Shown here in pieces: positions 36,130-47,176 of a stretch of 64,000 bases of DNA. Position 1 is the stretch's first letter. Each line of letters opens with the position of its first letter. The notes under the pieces are model-generated. The model saw nothing but the letters and a program-made list of their open reading frames with translations. It had not been told where the DNA came from and searched no databases. The translations under genes were made by a program, and so were the position numbers. Source of the DNA: CAJXYS01 sp913063035 (GTDB taxonomy: Bacteria > Pseudomonadota > Alphaproteobacteria > Rhodobacterales > Rhodobacteraceae); contig NZ_JBOCEG010000001.1 in the NCBI RefSeq assembly GCF_050586465.1, positions 372,001-436,000 of the forward strand, written 5' to 3'.

Positions 36130-36149
36130 CATCGCCACGGAGTGCGCGC

Positions 36150-39002
36150 ATGACCTTCACGCCGACGGACTACCTGCCCTATGATTTCGCCAATCGCCGC
36201 CATATCGGGCCGTCGCCGGCCGAAATGGCCGAGATGTTCGCCGCCATCGGGGTCGAGGATCTCGACGACCTGATCGACAAGACGGTCCCGGCGAGCATCC
36301 GCCAGAAGGACAGCCTCGACTGGGGCCGCCCGCAGTCGGAGCGCGAGATGCTTCACAACATGCGGATCACGGCCTCGAAGAACCGGGTCCTGACTTCGCT
36401 GATCGGGCAGGGCTATCACGGCACGGTCACGCCGCCGGTGATACAGCGCAACGTGCTTGAAAACCCGGCCTGGTACACGGCCTACACGCCCTACCAGCCC
36501 GAAATCAGCCAGGGCCGGCTGGAAGCGCTGCTGAACTACCAGACGATGATCTCCGACCTCACCGGGCTCGAGATCGCCAACGCGTCGCTGCTCGACGAGG
36601 CGACGGCCTGCGCCGAGGCCATGACCATGGCCCAGCGCGTGGCCAAGTCGAAACTGAAGGCCTTTTTCGTCGACGAGAACTGTCACCCGCAGAACATCGC
36701 CGTGATGCAGACCCGCGCCGCGCCGCTGGGCATCGAGGTGATCGTGGGCGACCCGGCGGCCGACCTGGAGGCCGGCAAGGTCTTCGGCGCGATCTTCCAG
36801 TATCCGGGCACCCATGGCCATCTCTCCGATTTCAGCGACCAGATCGCGGCGCTGCATGCCGAGAAGGCCATCGGCATCGTCGTGGCCGACCCCCTGGCGT
36901 TGACGCTGCTGAAGGAACCCGGCGCGATGGGAGCCGATATCGCGGTCGGGTCCACGCAGCGCTTCGGCGTGCCGGTCGGCTATGGCGGGCCGCACGCCGC
37001 CTACCTGGCGACCAAGGATGCCTACAAGCGGGCGATTCCGGGCCGGCTGGTCGGTGTCTCGGTCGACAGCCACGGCAACCGCGCCTATCGCCTCGCGCTG
37101 CAGACGCGCGAGCAGCATATCCGCCGTGAGAAGGCGACCTCCAACGTGTGCACGGCGCAGGCGCTTCTGGCGGTGATGGCGAGCTTCTACGCCGTCTTCC
37201 ACGGCCCCGAGGGCCTGAAGGCGATCGCGCAGCGCATCCATCGGAAGACCGTCCGCCTGGCCCGGGGGCTCGAGAGTATCGGGTTGAAGATCGAACCCGA
37301 AACCTTCTTCGACACGATCACCGTGGATGTGGGGCCGATGCAGGAGGTGTTGCTCAAGTCGGCCCGCGAGGAGGGCATCAACCTGCGCAGGGTCGGTGCG
37401 ACCCGGATCGGCATCACGCTCGACGAGCGGACCCGCCCGGCCGATATCGAGGCCGTCTGGCGGGCTTTCGGGCTGCACCGCTCCGACGACGATCTGTCGC
37501 CGGAATACCGGCTGCCCGAGGGCCTGCTGCGGAACAGCGACTTCCTGACCCATCCCGTCTTCCACATGAACCGGGCCGAGACGGAGATGATGCGCTACAT
37601 GCGGCGGCTCGCCGACCGTGATCTCGCGCTCGACCGTGCCATGATCCCGCTGGGCAGCTGCACCATGAAGCTGAACGCCGCGGCCGAGATGATGCCGGTC
37701 AGCTGGCGCGAGTTCTCGCTGCCGCATCCCTATGCGCCGGCCGACCAGATGGAAGGCTATCTCGAGATGATCAACGATCTCTCGGACAAGCTCTGCACCA
37801 TCACCGGCTACGACGCGATGTCGATGCAACCCAATTCCGGCGCGCAGGGGGAGTATGCGGGGCTTCTGACCATTGCCGCCTACCACCGGGCGCGGGGCGA
37901 GTCGCATCGGAACGTCTGCCTGATCCCGACCTCGGCGCACGGGACGAACCCGGCCTCGGCGCACATGGTCGGGATGGACGTCGTGGTCGTGAAATCGGCC
38001 GAGAACGGCGATATCGACGTCGAGGATTTTCGCGCCAAGGCCGAGGCCGCCGGCGAGAATCTCGCGGCCTGCATGATCACCTATCCCTCGACCCACGGCG
38101 TCTTCGAGGAGACGGTGCGCGAGGTCTGCGAGATCACCCATGAGCATGGCGGACAGGTCTACATGGACGGTGCGAACCTGAACGCGCTGGTCGGGCTGGC
38201 CAAGCCCGGCGAGATCGGGTCCGACGTGAGCCACCTGAACCTGCACAAGACCTTCTGCATTCCGCATGGCGGTGGCGGGCCGGGCATGGGGCCGATCGGG
38301 GTCAGGGCCCATCTCGCGCCCTATCTCCCGGGCGATCCGCTGTCCGGTGTCGGCGAGGGGCCGGTCGCCGCGGCGGCCTTCGGGTCGGCGTCGATCCTGC
38401 CGATTTCCTGGGCCTACGTGCTGATGATGGGGGGCGCGGGGCTGACCCAGGCGACCAAGGTCGCGATCCTGAACGCCAACTATATCGCGGCCCGGCTGCG
38501 CGGCGCCTATGACGTGCTGTTCAGCGGTCCGGGCGGGCGCGTGGCGCATGAATGCATCATCGACACGCGGCCCTTCGCCGAGTCGGCCGGCGTGACCGTC
38601 GACGACATTGCCAAGCGGCTCGTCGATTGCGGTTTCCACGCGCCGACGATGAGCTGGCCCGTCGCCGGCACGCTGATGATCGAGCCGACCGAGTCCGAGA
38701 CCAAGGCCGAGCTGGACCGCTTCTGCGACGCGATGCTCGGCATCCGCGAGGAAATCTGCGCCATCGAGGAAGGGCGCCTGGACCGCGAGAACAACCCGCT
38801 CAAGAACGCGCCGCACACTGTCGAGGATCTCGTCGGTGACTGGGATCGGCCCTACAGCCGCGAGCAGGGGTGTTTCCCGTCGGGCTCCTTCCGGGTCGAC
38901 AAGTACTGGGCGCCGGTCGGTCGGGTCGACAACGTCTATGGCGACCGTCACCTCGTCTGCACCTGTCCGCCGGTCGAGAGCTACGCCGAAGCGGCCGAAT
39001 AG
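36150..39002 (+). CDS. gcvP: Glycine dehydrogenase (decarboxylating), P protein
   Basis: 950 residues, the single-chain form with the N- and C-terminal halves fused. The PLP lysine is Lys700 in NLHKTFCIPHGGGGPG. GcvP decarboxylates glycine and passes the aminomethyl group to GcvH. A 947-residue open frame on the opposite strand is a codon-bias shadow. It ends three bases before the convergent DUF2254 gene. Confidence 0.98.
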   Translation: MTFTPTDYLPYDFANRRHIGPSPAEMAEMFAAIGVEDLDDLIDKTVPASIRQKDSLDWGRPQSEREMLHNMRITASKNRVLTSLIGQGYHGTVTPPVIQRNVLENPAWYTAYTPYQPEISQGRLEALLNYQTMISDLTGLEIANASLLDEATACAEAMTMAQRVAKSKLKAFFVDENCHPQNIAVMQTRAAPLGIEVIVGDPAADLEAGKVFGAIFQYPGTHGHLSDFSDQIAALHAEKAIGIVVADPLALTLLKEPGAMGADIAVGSTQRFGVPVGYGGPHAAYLATKDAYKRAIPGRLVGVSVDSHGNRAYRLALQTREQHIRREKATSNVCTAQALLAVMASFYAVFHGPEGLKAIAQRIHRKTVRLARGLESIGLKIEPETFFDTITVDVGPMQEVLLKSAREEGINLRRVGATRIGITLDERTRPADIEAVWRAFGLHRSDDDLSPEYRLPEGLLRNSDFLTHPVFHMNRAETEMMRYMRRLADRDLALDRAMIPLGSCTMKLNAAAEMMPVSWREFSLPHPYAPADQMEGYLEMINDLSDKLCTITGYDAMSMQPNSGAQGEYAGLLTIAAYHRARGESHRNVCLIPTSAHGTNPASAHMVGMDVVVVKSAENGDIDVEDFRAKAEAAGENLAACMITYPSTHGVFEETVREVCEITHEHGGQVYMDGANLNALVGLAKPGEIGSDVSHLNLHKTFCIPHGGGGPGMGPIGVRAHLAPYLPGDPLSGVGEGPVAAAAFGSASILPISWAYVLMMGGAGLTQATKVAILNANYIAARLRGAYDVLFSGPGGRVAHECIIDTRPFAESAGVTVDDIAKRLVDCGFHAPTMSWPVAGTLMIEPTESETKAELDRFCDAMLGIREEICAIEEGRLDRENNPLKNAPHTVEDLVGDWDRPYSREQGCFPSGSFRVDKYWAPVGRVDNVYGDRHLVCTCPPVESYAEAAE

Positions 39003-39004
39003 GC

Positions 39005-40261
39005 TCAGCCGAGGCCGCGCATCCGGCGGAGCGCCTCGCGTTCCGCCGCCAGCGGCAGCGCGCCCTCGGCATAGGCATGGGCCGTCTCCGCCATGTCCCG
39101 CGCCGCCGTCCGAAGCCGTGTGTCCTGCGCCTTCTGGAGCCGCGCAAGGGCCTGCTGCAGGCGGATCGCGATCTCGATCTTCGCGGCGCCGTCGCGCGCG
39201 ATCGCCGCGTAGGCGTCGTGCATCAGGTCGGCGGCCCGCGTCGGGGGCACCCAGACCCGCGGATGCCGGATATCCTCGTCCGGCTCCACCTCGGCGCCGA
39301 AACGCCAGAGCAGCCGCTCCAGCCGTCCGATCACGTCGATCGCCGTGCCCTGGTCGTTGATGCCGGGGGACAGGGCCCGTGTCGCCACCTCTGCCAGAAC
39401 CACGAAGCCGAAACGCGCATCCTGCTCGAAGCTGCGGACGTCCGCGATGGTGAAGGCCTGCGCGATACGCGCGGACGTCTTCTCGATGTCGGACGGGGTG
39501 CCCACGATATGCGCGACCGGCCCGTCCGTGAGCACGAAATGGCCCGGCGGGGCGCTGACATAGATGTCGAGATCGTCGGCTTCCGCGGCATGGCTCAGCG
39601 CTGCCATGTCGATGAACTGGACGTATCCCGTTGCGTCCGCCGGGACAGCCGCGCTGTCGGAAGGGATCGCGTCGATCCCGTCATCGAGCGGGCTGCCGCC
39701 CAGATGCGGGGGCTTGCGCCAGAACAGCAGGCTGTTTTCGGCGCGCCTTTCGACCACGCGGATCATCTCGTCCATGCTGCCGAGATCCGAGAGATGGTCG
39801 ATCCATCGAAGGATCGCCAGGATGACGAGGCCCACGACCCCGACGGTGACCGCGAAGACCACGACAGACGCGCCGCCCTCGTAGACCCCGGCCCGGAAGA
39901 GAATGCTCGCAACCAAGGCGAAGATGAAGGCCCCGATGAAGGTGGCCAGCACGGTCTGCGTGGTCGTGTCCTCGAGCAGGACGCGATGCGAGCGCGGCGT
40001 CACCTGCGACGAGGCCGACCGGTGGACCGAGACCATGACGCTGAGCGAAAAGGTGGTCACGGCCAGCATGCTGGTGGAGAGAATGTCGAGGATCGGCATC
40101 ACCGACTCCGGTCCGAGCCGCTCCACAAGCCGGTCCGGGATCAGCGGATCGATCACGGCCGCAGCCCCGGCCGCGACGATCGCGAGGACCGCGATCAGGG
40201 TGATCCGCACCCCGAGTTGGCGAGAGAGACGCAGCAGGCGCCAGAAGGTCTTCGAGAACAC
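39005..40261 (-). CDS. DUF2254 family membrane protein
   Basis: 418 residues. Four membrane helices lie in the first 155 residues (about 18-37, 60-80, 107-128, 133-153), followed by a soluble part with a FIDMAAL segment and an ALSPGINDQGTA motif that is typical of DUF2254. Function is unknown. The layout resembles small-conductance channels, but this is only a general likeness. Confidence 0.82.
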   Translation of the reverse strand: MFSKTFWRLLRLSRQLGVRITLIAVLAIVAAGAAAVIDPLIPDRLVERLGPESVMPILDILSTSMLAVTTFSLSVMVSVHRSASSQVTPRSHRVLLEDTTTQTVLATFIGAFIFALVASILFRAGVYEGGASVVVFAVTVGVVGLVILAILRWIDHLSDLGSMDEMIRVVERRAENSLLFWRKPPHLGGSPLDDGIDAIPSDSAAVPADATGYVQFIDMAALSHAAEADDLDIYVSAPPGHFVLTDGPVAHIVGTPSDIEKTSARIAQAFTIADVRSFEQDARFGFVVLAEVATRALSPGINDQGTAIDVIGRLERLLWRFGAEVEPDEDIRHPRVWVPPTRAADLMHDAYAAIARDGAAKIEIAIRLQQALARLQKAQDTRLRTAARDMAETAHAYAEGALPLAAEREALRRMRGLG

Positions 40262-40337
40262 GGGGTCCGCCCTTGGCCGTTCCGATGGGACGTGACGGAG
40301 TCTGGCGGTTTCCCGGGTCCGGGTCCAGCCCCGTGCG

Positions 40338-40513
40338 TCAGCGGCGTTTCAGGTCGGCCGCGTCGAAGTGGATCCCGCGCTCGGCCAGCCACGCGGCGAA
40401 ATGCGCCGTCTTCGCCTCGAGCGAACAGGTGCCGGTCAGGCAGGACGGTCATCCGCGTATGCCTGCCTGAGCTGGGTCTGCGTTGCGGTGTCGAGCCTGG
40501 CCCAAGGCGTCAT
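40338..40513 (-). pseudogene. Frameshifted small gene
   Basis: On the minus strand an ATG at 40513 opens MTPWARLDTATQTQLRQAYAD, and a -1 frame near 40440 continues as LTGTCSLEAKTAHFAAWLAE to a TGA at 40338. The combined text reads as one small helical protein of about 58 residues, and codon composition is coding-like on both sides. The 176-base span is not a multiple of three. I read this as a small gene with a recent frameshift or a sequencing error. Confidence 0.4.
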
Positions 40514-40605
40514 GGCGTGCTCCGTTTCCGTGCTGCACGGCTTGAACCTGCGCCGTGTTTTCACAATATACATGCAAACATATTTAATCGCAGGAGCAGC
40601 GCAAG

Positions 40606-41052
40606 ATGAGCGGCGCGATGAAAATGGTCTGCCACGACTGCGGCACGGTGAACCGCGTTCCCGCGGCCAGGCTGGGGGCAGGCCCCAAATGCGGCACCTG
40701 CGGGACGAAGCTGACGGCGGGCAAGGTGCGGGAGCTCGATCTCAAGACCCTCGAGAAAAGCGCCAGGACCGACGACGTGCCGCTTCTCGTCGATTTCTGG
40801 GCGCCCTGGTGCGGCCCGTGCCGGATGATGGCACCGGAGTTCGCCAAAGCCGGCGACATGCTCGCGCCCGGGGTCCGGCTGGCCAAGATCGATACCCAGT
40901 CGCACCCGGACGCGGCGATCCGCTACAGCATCCGGGGCATTCCGGCACTGATCCTGTTCCGGGGCGGGCGCGAGGTCGCGCGCAAGGCCGGGGCCATGCC
41001 GGCGGCGGGCATCGCGGCCTTCGTCCGCGCGCATGTGAAGACCGACGCATGA
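40606..41052 (+). CDS. trxC: Thioredoxin TrxC (thioredoxin 2)
   Basis: 148 residues. An N-terminal zinc ribbon with Cys9, Cys12, Cys29 and Cys32 precedes a thioredoxin domain with the WCGPC active site (68-72) and the cis-Pro in RGIPALILF. TrxC reduces protein disulfides and is often induced by oxidative stress. The upstream 60 bases are AT-rich (ACAATATACATGCAAACAT), which may hold the promoter; no clear OxyR box can be defined. The ATG 40606 follows AGGAG. Confidence 0.93.
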   Translation: MSGAMKMVCHDCGTVNRVPAARLGAGPKCGTCGTKLTAGKVRELDLKTLEKSARTDDVPLLVDFWAPWCGPCRMMAPEFAKAGDMLAPGVRLAKIDTQSHPDAAIRYSIRGIPALILFRGGREVARKAGAMPAAGIAAFVRAHVKTDA

Positions 41053-41127
41053 CCGGCGGGCGCGCCTGCGGCGCCGCCACAAGCGCGCTTGACACCGCCC
41101 GCGAAAAAAGCCACATCAGGCGCCGTC

Positions 41128-41203
<76 letters not shown>

Positions 41204-41222
41204 GATTACCTGGCTCAGGATC

Positions 41223-41750
41223 TCAGCGCACCGTCACCACGGTGCAGTCGGCGTGCTGGTTCACCTTGTGCGAGACGCTGCCCAGCAGAAGGCCCTTCAG
41301 GCCGCCGAGCCCCCGGCTGCCCATCACGATCATGTCGGCGCCGATATCCTTCGCCGAGTCGAGGATCGTCTCGGCATAGTCGCCCGGCAGAACCCGGACG
41401 CTCACATTCTTGGCACCGCGGCTCTCGGCGCGGTCGGCGGCATCCTGCGCAAGCCGGTCGCCGAGGGCCGAAACGACCCGCGCCGTTTCGTCGGTGCTCT
41501 GGGTCAGGCGGAACAGATCGGTCATCGATCCCGGCATGTCGTCGAGCTTGGGCATCGTCTTTTCGGCCGTGTGGCGGACCAGGTGTTCGGCTTCGGCGAG
41601 GCGGTCCATCTCCTCGGCCTCGCGGCCGTGCATCAGGACATGCAGCACGGTCAGCTTCGCGTCGAAGGCCGCGGCCATGTCGGCGGCCATGTCGACCGCT
41701 TTCCGCGCGGTGTCGGATCCGTCGGTCGCGACAAGGATCTTCTGGGTCAT
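41223..41750 (-). CDS. Universal stress protein, UspA family
   Basis: 175 residues of the Usp fold. The ATP-binding motif is present near the C-terminus: GSRGLGGLKGLLLGSVSHKV (G-2x-G-9x-GS type). The N-terminal LVATDGSDTA carries the conserved Asp. A second Usp gene lies at 54536. The start has GGAGGAG upstream. The partner stress pathway is not shown. Confidence 0.92.
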   Translation of the reverse strand: MTQKILVATDGSDTARKAVDMAADMAAAFDAKLTVLHVLMHGREAEEMDRLAEAEHLVRHTAEKTMPKLDDMPGSMTDLFRLTQSTDETARVVSALGDRLAQDAADRAESRGAKNVSVRVLPGDYAETILDSAKDIGADMIVMGSRGLGGLKGLLLGSVSHKVNQHADCTVVTVR

Positions 41751-41795
41751 CTCGCTCCTCCTTCGTTTTCGATCCGGGCGTCCGGACCTGAAACG

Positions 41796-41826
41796 AAAAT
41801 AGGCCCGCCGGGTTCCGGCGGGCCTT
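41796..41826 (-). terminator. Intrinsic terminator of cspA
   Basis: On the minus strand a 10-bp perfect GC-rich stem (41802-41811 with 41815-41824) and a 3-base loop are followed by a T-rich run (bases 41796-41801). It lies 45 bases after the cspA stop. Confidence 0.85.
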
Positions 41827-41870
41827 GAGGCAGATCAATCCGGGCCGAAACCCGGCTTGTCCGATCGAGA

Positions 41871-42080
41871 TCAGTCAGCCAGGGCGAGGTTGCCGGCCGA
41901 CTCGCGGCCGTCACGGCCGGTTTCCAGGTCGAAGGTGACCTTCTGGCCGTCCTCGAGGCCGGTCAGGCCGGCGCGCTCGACGGCGGAGATGTGGACGAAA
42001 ATGTCTTTGGAGCCGCCCTCGGGTTGGATGAAGCCGTAGCCTTTGGTGGAGTTAAACCACTTCACGGTGCCATTAGCCAT
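41871..42080 (-). CDS. cspA: Cold-shock protein, CspA family
   Basis: 69 residues. The RNA-binding motifs RNP1 (KGYGFI) and RNP2 (DIFVH) are intact in an OB fold with the WFNSTKGYGF start. The ATG at 42080 gives the standard MANGTVKWF start; the open frame extends to 42104 but that part lacks conservation. A terminator follows. The exact member (cspA or another paralog) cannot be told. Confidence 0.95.
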   Translation of the reverse strand: MANGTVKWFNSTKGYGFIQPEGGSKDIFVHISAVERAGLTGLEDGQKVTFDLETGRDGRESAGNLALAD

Positions 42081-42402
42081 TTGATATGTCTCCATATTTT
42101 TCACTGCCCACGGTATTGCGGCAGCTCGGCGCAGTCAGTGCTTAATCGAGTCACTGTGGCCGGTAAGGGAGACAGCAGGTCGATAGAGAGTAACGTCGCA
42201 GCGCTCATATGGGCCAACAGGGCGGACATTGCAAGGGGAATCACCCTATGCTGTCCTCGGGTTGGCCCCCGGACCCCGGCATTTCTTTGCCTATCCGCGG
42301 CCGGCCGGTTGCAGCACCGGGCCTGCACGCATAGCTGGCCTGCAAGGCCGGGGGTTCGCGCGCGCGGGCCGGACCCGGCTGGAGATGGAAAAAGGAGATT
42401 TC
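42081..42402. promoter_or_regulatory. Gap holding the cspA 5' leader and the divergent DUF4168 upstream region
   Basis: No gene is seen in these 322 bases. The left part, AT-richer (ATTTTTCACTGCCCACGGTA), is the likely 5' untranslated region of cspA; long leaders are usual for this family and the part before the ATG (TATGTCTCCATATTT) has little structure I can define. The right part is the upstream region of the 42403 gene. I could not fix a promoter. Confidence 0.4.
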
Positions 42403-42765
42403 ATGAAACTCGCAGGAAAGACCGCCGGCGCCGCCGCGGCGCTCGGGCTCGCCATCGCGGCCGCCGCAATGCCGGTCGCGGCACAAGAGGCCGATTTCAG
42501 CGACGCGCGGCTCGATTCATTCGTGCAGGCGGTCATCGACATCGCCGAACTGCGCCAGAAATACGAGGTCCAGATGGCCGAGGCCGGCGGCGAAGCCGAG
42601 CAACAGAAGCTGGCGGAGGCCTTCCAGTCGGAGGCCATCGCCGTGGTCGAGGCGGCCCCGGATCTGACCGTCGACCAGTATGTCGAGATCGGTCAGCAGG
42701 CGACCGAGGACGCCGAACTCGGCGCGCGTATCCGCGAGATGCTCGCCGCCCGGATGGACGGCTGA
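42403..42765 (+). CDS. DUF4168 family exported protein
   Basis: 120 residues: a signal peptide (ALGLAIAAAAMPVAAQ, about residues 14-29) and a DUF4168 domain, with the pattern DSFVQAVIDIAELRQKYEVQ, then VVEAAPDLTVDQYVEIGQ. The family is a helical periplasmic protein of unknown function, found in alphaproteobacteria and cyanobacteria. The start has AAAGGAG. Confidence 0.8.
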   Translation: MKLAGKTAGAAAALGLAIAAAAMPVAAQEADFSDARLDSFVQAVIDIAELRQKYEVQMAEAGGEAEQQKLAEAFQSEAIAVVEAAPDLTVDQYVEIGQQATEDAELGARIREMLAARMDG

Positions 42766-42964
42766 CAGGCGCCGCGGCGGCCCGCCCAGCAGCCTGGCGG
42801 GCCGCCGTGGAAGAATGTCCAATTTTCGACGGAAAAATGGCGCGATATGGGCGCTTTCACGCCTCGATTTGGACACGGGTGCAGCGCATGGTTGAGTCAT
42901 CATAACACAAAAAGGCGGTCCGACAGCCCGCCGCGAGCCACCAACGCATCAGAGGATCAAAACC

Positions 42965-43150
42965 ATGTCGCACCTTCTTCAGAAAGCCCGCAACGGTCGT
43001 GTGAGTGCCCTGGAAAGCTGCCGCGAGCGCGCCGGCGAAACCCCCTTCGGGACCGGCGCCGAGGCTCGGTTCCGCATGCAGCGCCAGGTGCGCAGCCTGT
43101 CCTTCGTGTCGTCCCGCGGGTCCGGCCGCGGCGAGATCCTCCCGGGCTGA
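42965..43150 (+). CDS. Small basic protein of 61 residues, unknown
   Basis: The frame is 61 residues, rich in Arg and Ser, with AGAGGA eight bases before the ATG. A strong hairpin with a T-run follows 45 bases after its stop. The flanking AT-richer bases (CATAACACAAAAAGG) suit a promoter region. I do not recognise a family. The terminator is the main reason to believe it is expressed; it may be an RNA rather than a protein. Confidence 0.45.
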   Translation: MSHLLQKARNGRVSALESCRERAGETPFGTGAEARFRMQRQVRSLSFVSSRGSGRGEILPG

Positions 43151-43193
43151 ACGCCGGTCCAGGCGTCGCGATTTCCCTCGCAGCGCGTCCCGG

Positions 43194-43226
43194 GGGCGCC
43201 CGCAGGCCAGGCCGCGGGCGCCCTTT
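43194..43226 (+). terminator. Intrinsic terminator after the 61-residue ORF
   Basis: A 10-bp perfect stem (43194-43203 with 43214-43223) and a 10-base loop are followed by TTT. The convergent ettA gene ends 34 bases further, so the hairpin may serve both directions. Confidence 0.7.
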
Positions 43227-43259
43227 CGCGTTGGGCGCCCGGGGCGCCGGCCGGATCCC

Positions 43260-44915
<1,656 letters not shown>

Positions 44916-45030
44916 GAAGGAACCGCCTCTGGTCTGGTGTTTCGGATCAAGGCGGTAGATACCGATTCCGCTGGACAAGGGCAATGTGCGGATGGATACG
45001 CTCTGCCCGGCCAGGGAACGGAGGACGATT

Positions 45031-45639
45031 TTGCGCGAGGGCTTTCCGAAAGCCGAGCCCGGCATGCGGATCGGGTTGCTGGGCGGGTCCTTCGATCCGG
45101 CCCACCAGGGCCATGTGCATGTCACCCGCCATGCGCTCAAGCGGTTTGCGCTGGACCGGGTTTGGTGGCTGGTCAGCCCGGGCAACCCGCTCAAGCGGCA
45201 CGGCCCCGCGCCGCTGGCGCACCGGATGACGGTGGCGCGGGAGGTGATGCGCCACCCGCGGGTCGCGGTCACGGATATCGAGGCGCGGATCGGCACGCGC
45301 TACACGGCCGAGACGCTGAACGAATTGATGGCGCGCTACGCGGGCGTCCGTTTCGTCTGGCTCATGGGGGCCGATAACCTGGCCAGTTTTCATCGCTGGC
45401 AGCGCTGGGACTGGATCATGGAAACCGTGCCCGTCGGCGTGCTGGCCCGGCCGGGGCAGCGGATTTCCGCCCGGCTCTCGCCCGCGGCGCGGGCCTTTGC
45501 GCGCTACAAGGTACCGGCGGCGATGGCTCCGCGGCTGGCCTTTTGCAGGCCGCCGGCCTGGTGTTTCCTCAATGTGCCGATGGTCGATATCTCGTCGACC
45601 GCCATCCGGCGCGCGGGCGCGTGGCAGTCGCAGGGTTGA
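45031..45639 (+). CDS. nadD: Nicotinate-nucleotide adenylyltransferase
   Basis: About 202 residues. The nucleotidyltransferase motif GGSFDPAHQGHVHV (near 16-29) contains the HxGH site, and the C-terminal DISSTAIRR motif is present. NadD makes nicotinic acid adenine dinucleotide, the substrate of NadE elsewhere in this window. I chose TTG 45031 after GGAGG; an ATG at 45064 would shorten it. Upstream ATGs at 44986 and 44995 are alternatives. It ends 31 bases before dacB. Confidence 0.9.
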   Translation: MREGFPKAEPGMRIGLLGGSFDPAHQGHVHVTRHALKRFALDRVWWLVSPGNPLKRHGPAPLAHRMTVAREVMRHPRVAVTDIEARIGTRYTAETLNELMARYAGVRFVWLMGADNLASFHRWQRWDWIMETVPVGVLARPGQRISARLSPAARAFARYKVPAAMAPRLAFCRPPAWCFLNVPMVDISSTAIRRAGAWQSQG

Positions 45640-45670
45640 GCGCGCCCGGTTCCTCGGTTTAACTCGGCCC

Positions 45671-47170
45671 ATGGCACAGGGCCGCGACTCCTTCGATCCG
45701 ATCCGCCGCGCCGTTCTCGGCGGGCTGTTGTCCGGCGTGGCCAGCGCGGCCATGGCCGGGGCGCCGCCGACCTCGCTGCGCCCGCGCCCGCGCGGGCGGG
45801 TTCTGCCGCGCCGCGCGGTCGCCGCGCCCGAGACCCTGATAGAGCAGGCCAAGATCTCGGGGCAGGTCAGCTTCGCGGTGGCCGATGCCGATACCGGCGA
45901 AATCCTCGAGACGCGCAGCCCGCTTCTGCGCCAGCCCCCGGCCAGCGTCGCCAAGACGGTCACCACGCTCTACGCGCTCGAGACGCTGGGGCCGGCCTAC
46001 CGCTTCCAGACCCGGCTCGTGGCGACCGGGCCGGTGGAAGAGGGCGTCGTGAAGGGCGACCTCGTACTGCAGGGCGGCGGCGACCCGACGCTCGATACCG
46101 ATGCGCTGGCGGCACTCGCCCGCGATCTCAAGTCATACGGGATCGAGCGGGTCGCGGGGCGCTTCCTCGTCGATGCCAGCGCGCTGCCGGACTTGCCCCA
46201 TATCGATCCGGGCCAGCCGGATCACGTCGGCTACAACCCGGCGATCTCGGGGCTCAACCTGAACTTCAACCGCGTGTTCTTCGAATGGAAGCGGGGCGCG
46301 GGCGGCTACGACCTGACGATGGATGCCCGCTCGGCCCGCTATCGCCCGCGCGTCAGCATCGCGCAGATGGAGGTCGTCGACCGCGCCCACCCCGTCTACA
46401 CCTATTCCGAGAGCGCCGGCCGCGATGCCTGGACCGTCTCCAAGAAGGCGCTGGGCAGCGGTGGCGGGCGATGGCTGCCGGTCCGCCGGCCCGGGGGCTA
46501 TGCCGGCGAGGTCTTCCACACCATCGCCCGCGCCGAGGGGATCGCGCTGTCGAAACCGACGCCGGGACAGGGCAGCGGGGCCGTGCTGGCCCAGCACTCA
46601 AGCGCCGAGCTTTCGGTGATCCTGCAGGACCTGCTGAAGTATTCCACAAACCTGACCGCCGAGACCGTCGGGCTGACCGCGACCCGGGCCCGGGGGGCGC
46701 CGGACGGGTCGCTGGCGGCCTCGGCCCGGGCGATGTCGGACTGGGCCATCGACCGCCACGCCGTCCGGAACATGGCACTGGTGGATCATTCGGGGCTAGG
46801 CCCGGACTCGCGCGTGTCGGCGCGCGCGATGCTGCAGATGCTGCTGTCTTCGGGCTGGGACGGGCCACTCCGGCCGCTGTTGAAGCCCGTGCGTTTCAAG
46901 GACGAGCGCGGCCGGCCGATGCGGAACCATCCCGTCGAGGCGGTCGCCAAGACCGGGACGCTCAATTTCGTCAGCGGGCTCGCGGGATACTTCCAGGTGC
47001 CCGGCGGGCGCCGCATGGCCTTTGCCATTTTTGCCGCGGACCTGCCGCGGCGTGCGGCGATCCCGCCCCAGAACCGCGAACGCCCGCCGGGTGCGCGGCC
47101 CTGGGCGGTGCGGGCGCGCGCGCTGCAGCAGGACCTGATCGAACGCTGGGCGCAGCTTTACGGGGCGTGA
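45671..47170 (+). CDS. dacB: D-alanyl-D-alanine carboxypeptidase/endopeptidase (PBP4, DacB family)
   Basis: 499 residues. A signal region with RR (IRRAVLGGLLSGVASAAMAG) leads to an S13 peptidase domain: SxxK is ASVAKTVTTLY (catalytic Ser near residue 95), SxN is STNLTAE and KTG is AKTGTLNFVSG. The enzyme trims peptidoglycan cross-links in the periplasm. It follows nadD by 31 bases and converges on the TerB-like gene. Confidence 0.92.
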   Translation: MAQGRDSFDPIRRAVLGGLLSGVASAAMAGAPPTSLRPRPRGRVLPRRAVAAPETLIEQAKISGQVSFAVADADTGEILETRSPLLRQPPASVAKTVTTLYALETLGPAYRFQTRLVATGPVEEGVVKGDLVLQGGGDPTLDTDALAALARDLKSYGIERVAGRFLVDASALPDLPHIDPGQPDHVGYNPAISGLNLNFNRVFFEWKRGAGGYDLTMDARSARYRPRVSIAQMEVVDRAHPVYTYSESAGRDAWTVSKKALGSGGGRWLPVRRPGGYAGEVFHTIARAEGIALSKPTPGQGSGAVLAQHSSAELSVILQDLLKYSTNLTAETVGLTATRARGAPDGSLAASARAMSDWAIDRHAVRNMALVDHSGLGPDSRVSARAMLQMLLSSGWDGPLRPLLKPVRFKDERGRPMRNHPVEAVAKTGTLNFVSGLAGYFQVPGGRRMAFAIFAADLPRRAAIPPQNRERPPGARPWAVRARALQQDLIERWAQLYGA

Positions 47171-47176
47171 GCCGGG

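Noticed and set aside
33718..36138. 806-codon minus-strand frame over gcvT and gcvH
   Set aside because: Only its last 194 codons, the GGCT-like gene, are supported; the rest is antisense to gcvT and gcvH.
36108..38951. 947-codon open frame antisense to gcvP
   Set aside because: It lies wholly over the strongly supported gcvP and related open frames occur opposite most GC-rich genes; the translation is low-complexity with no domain.
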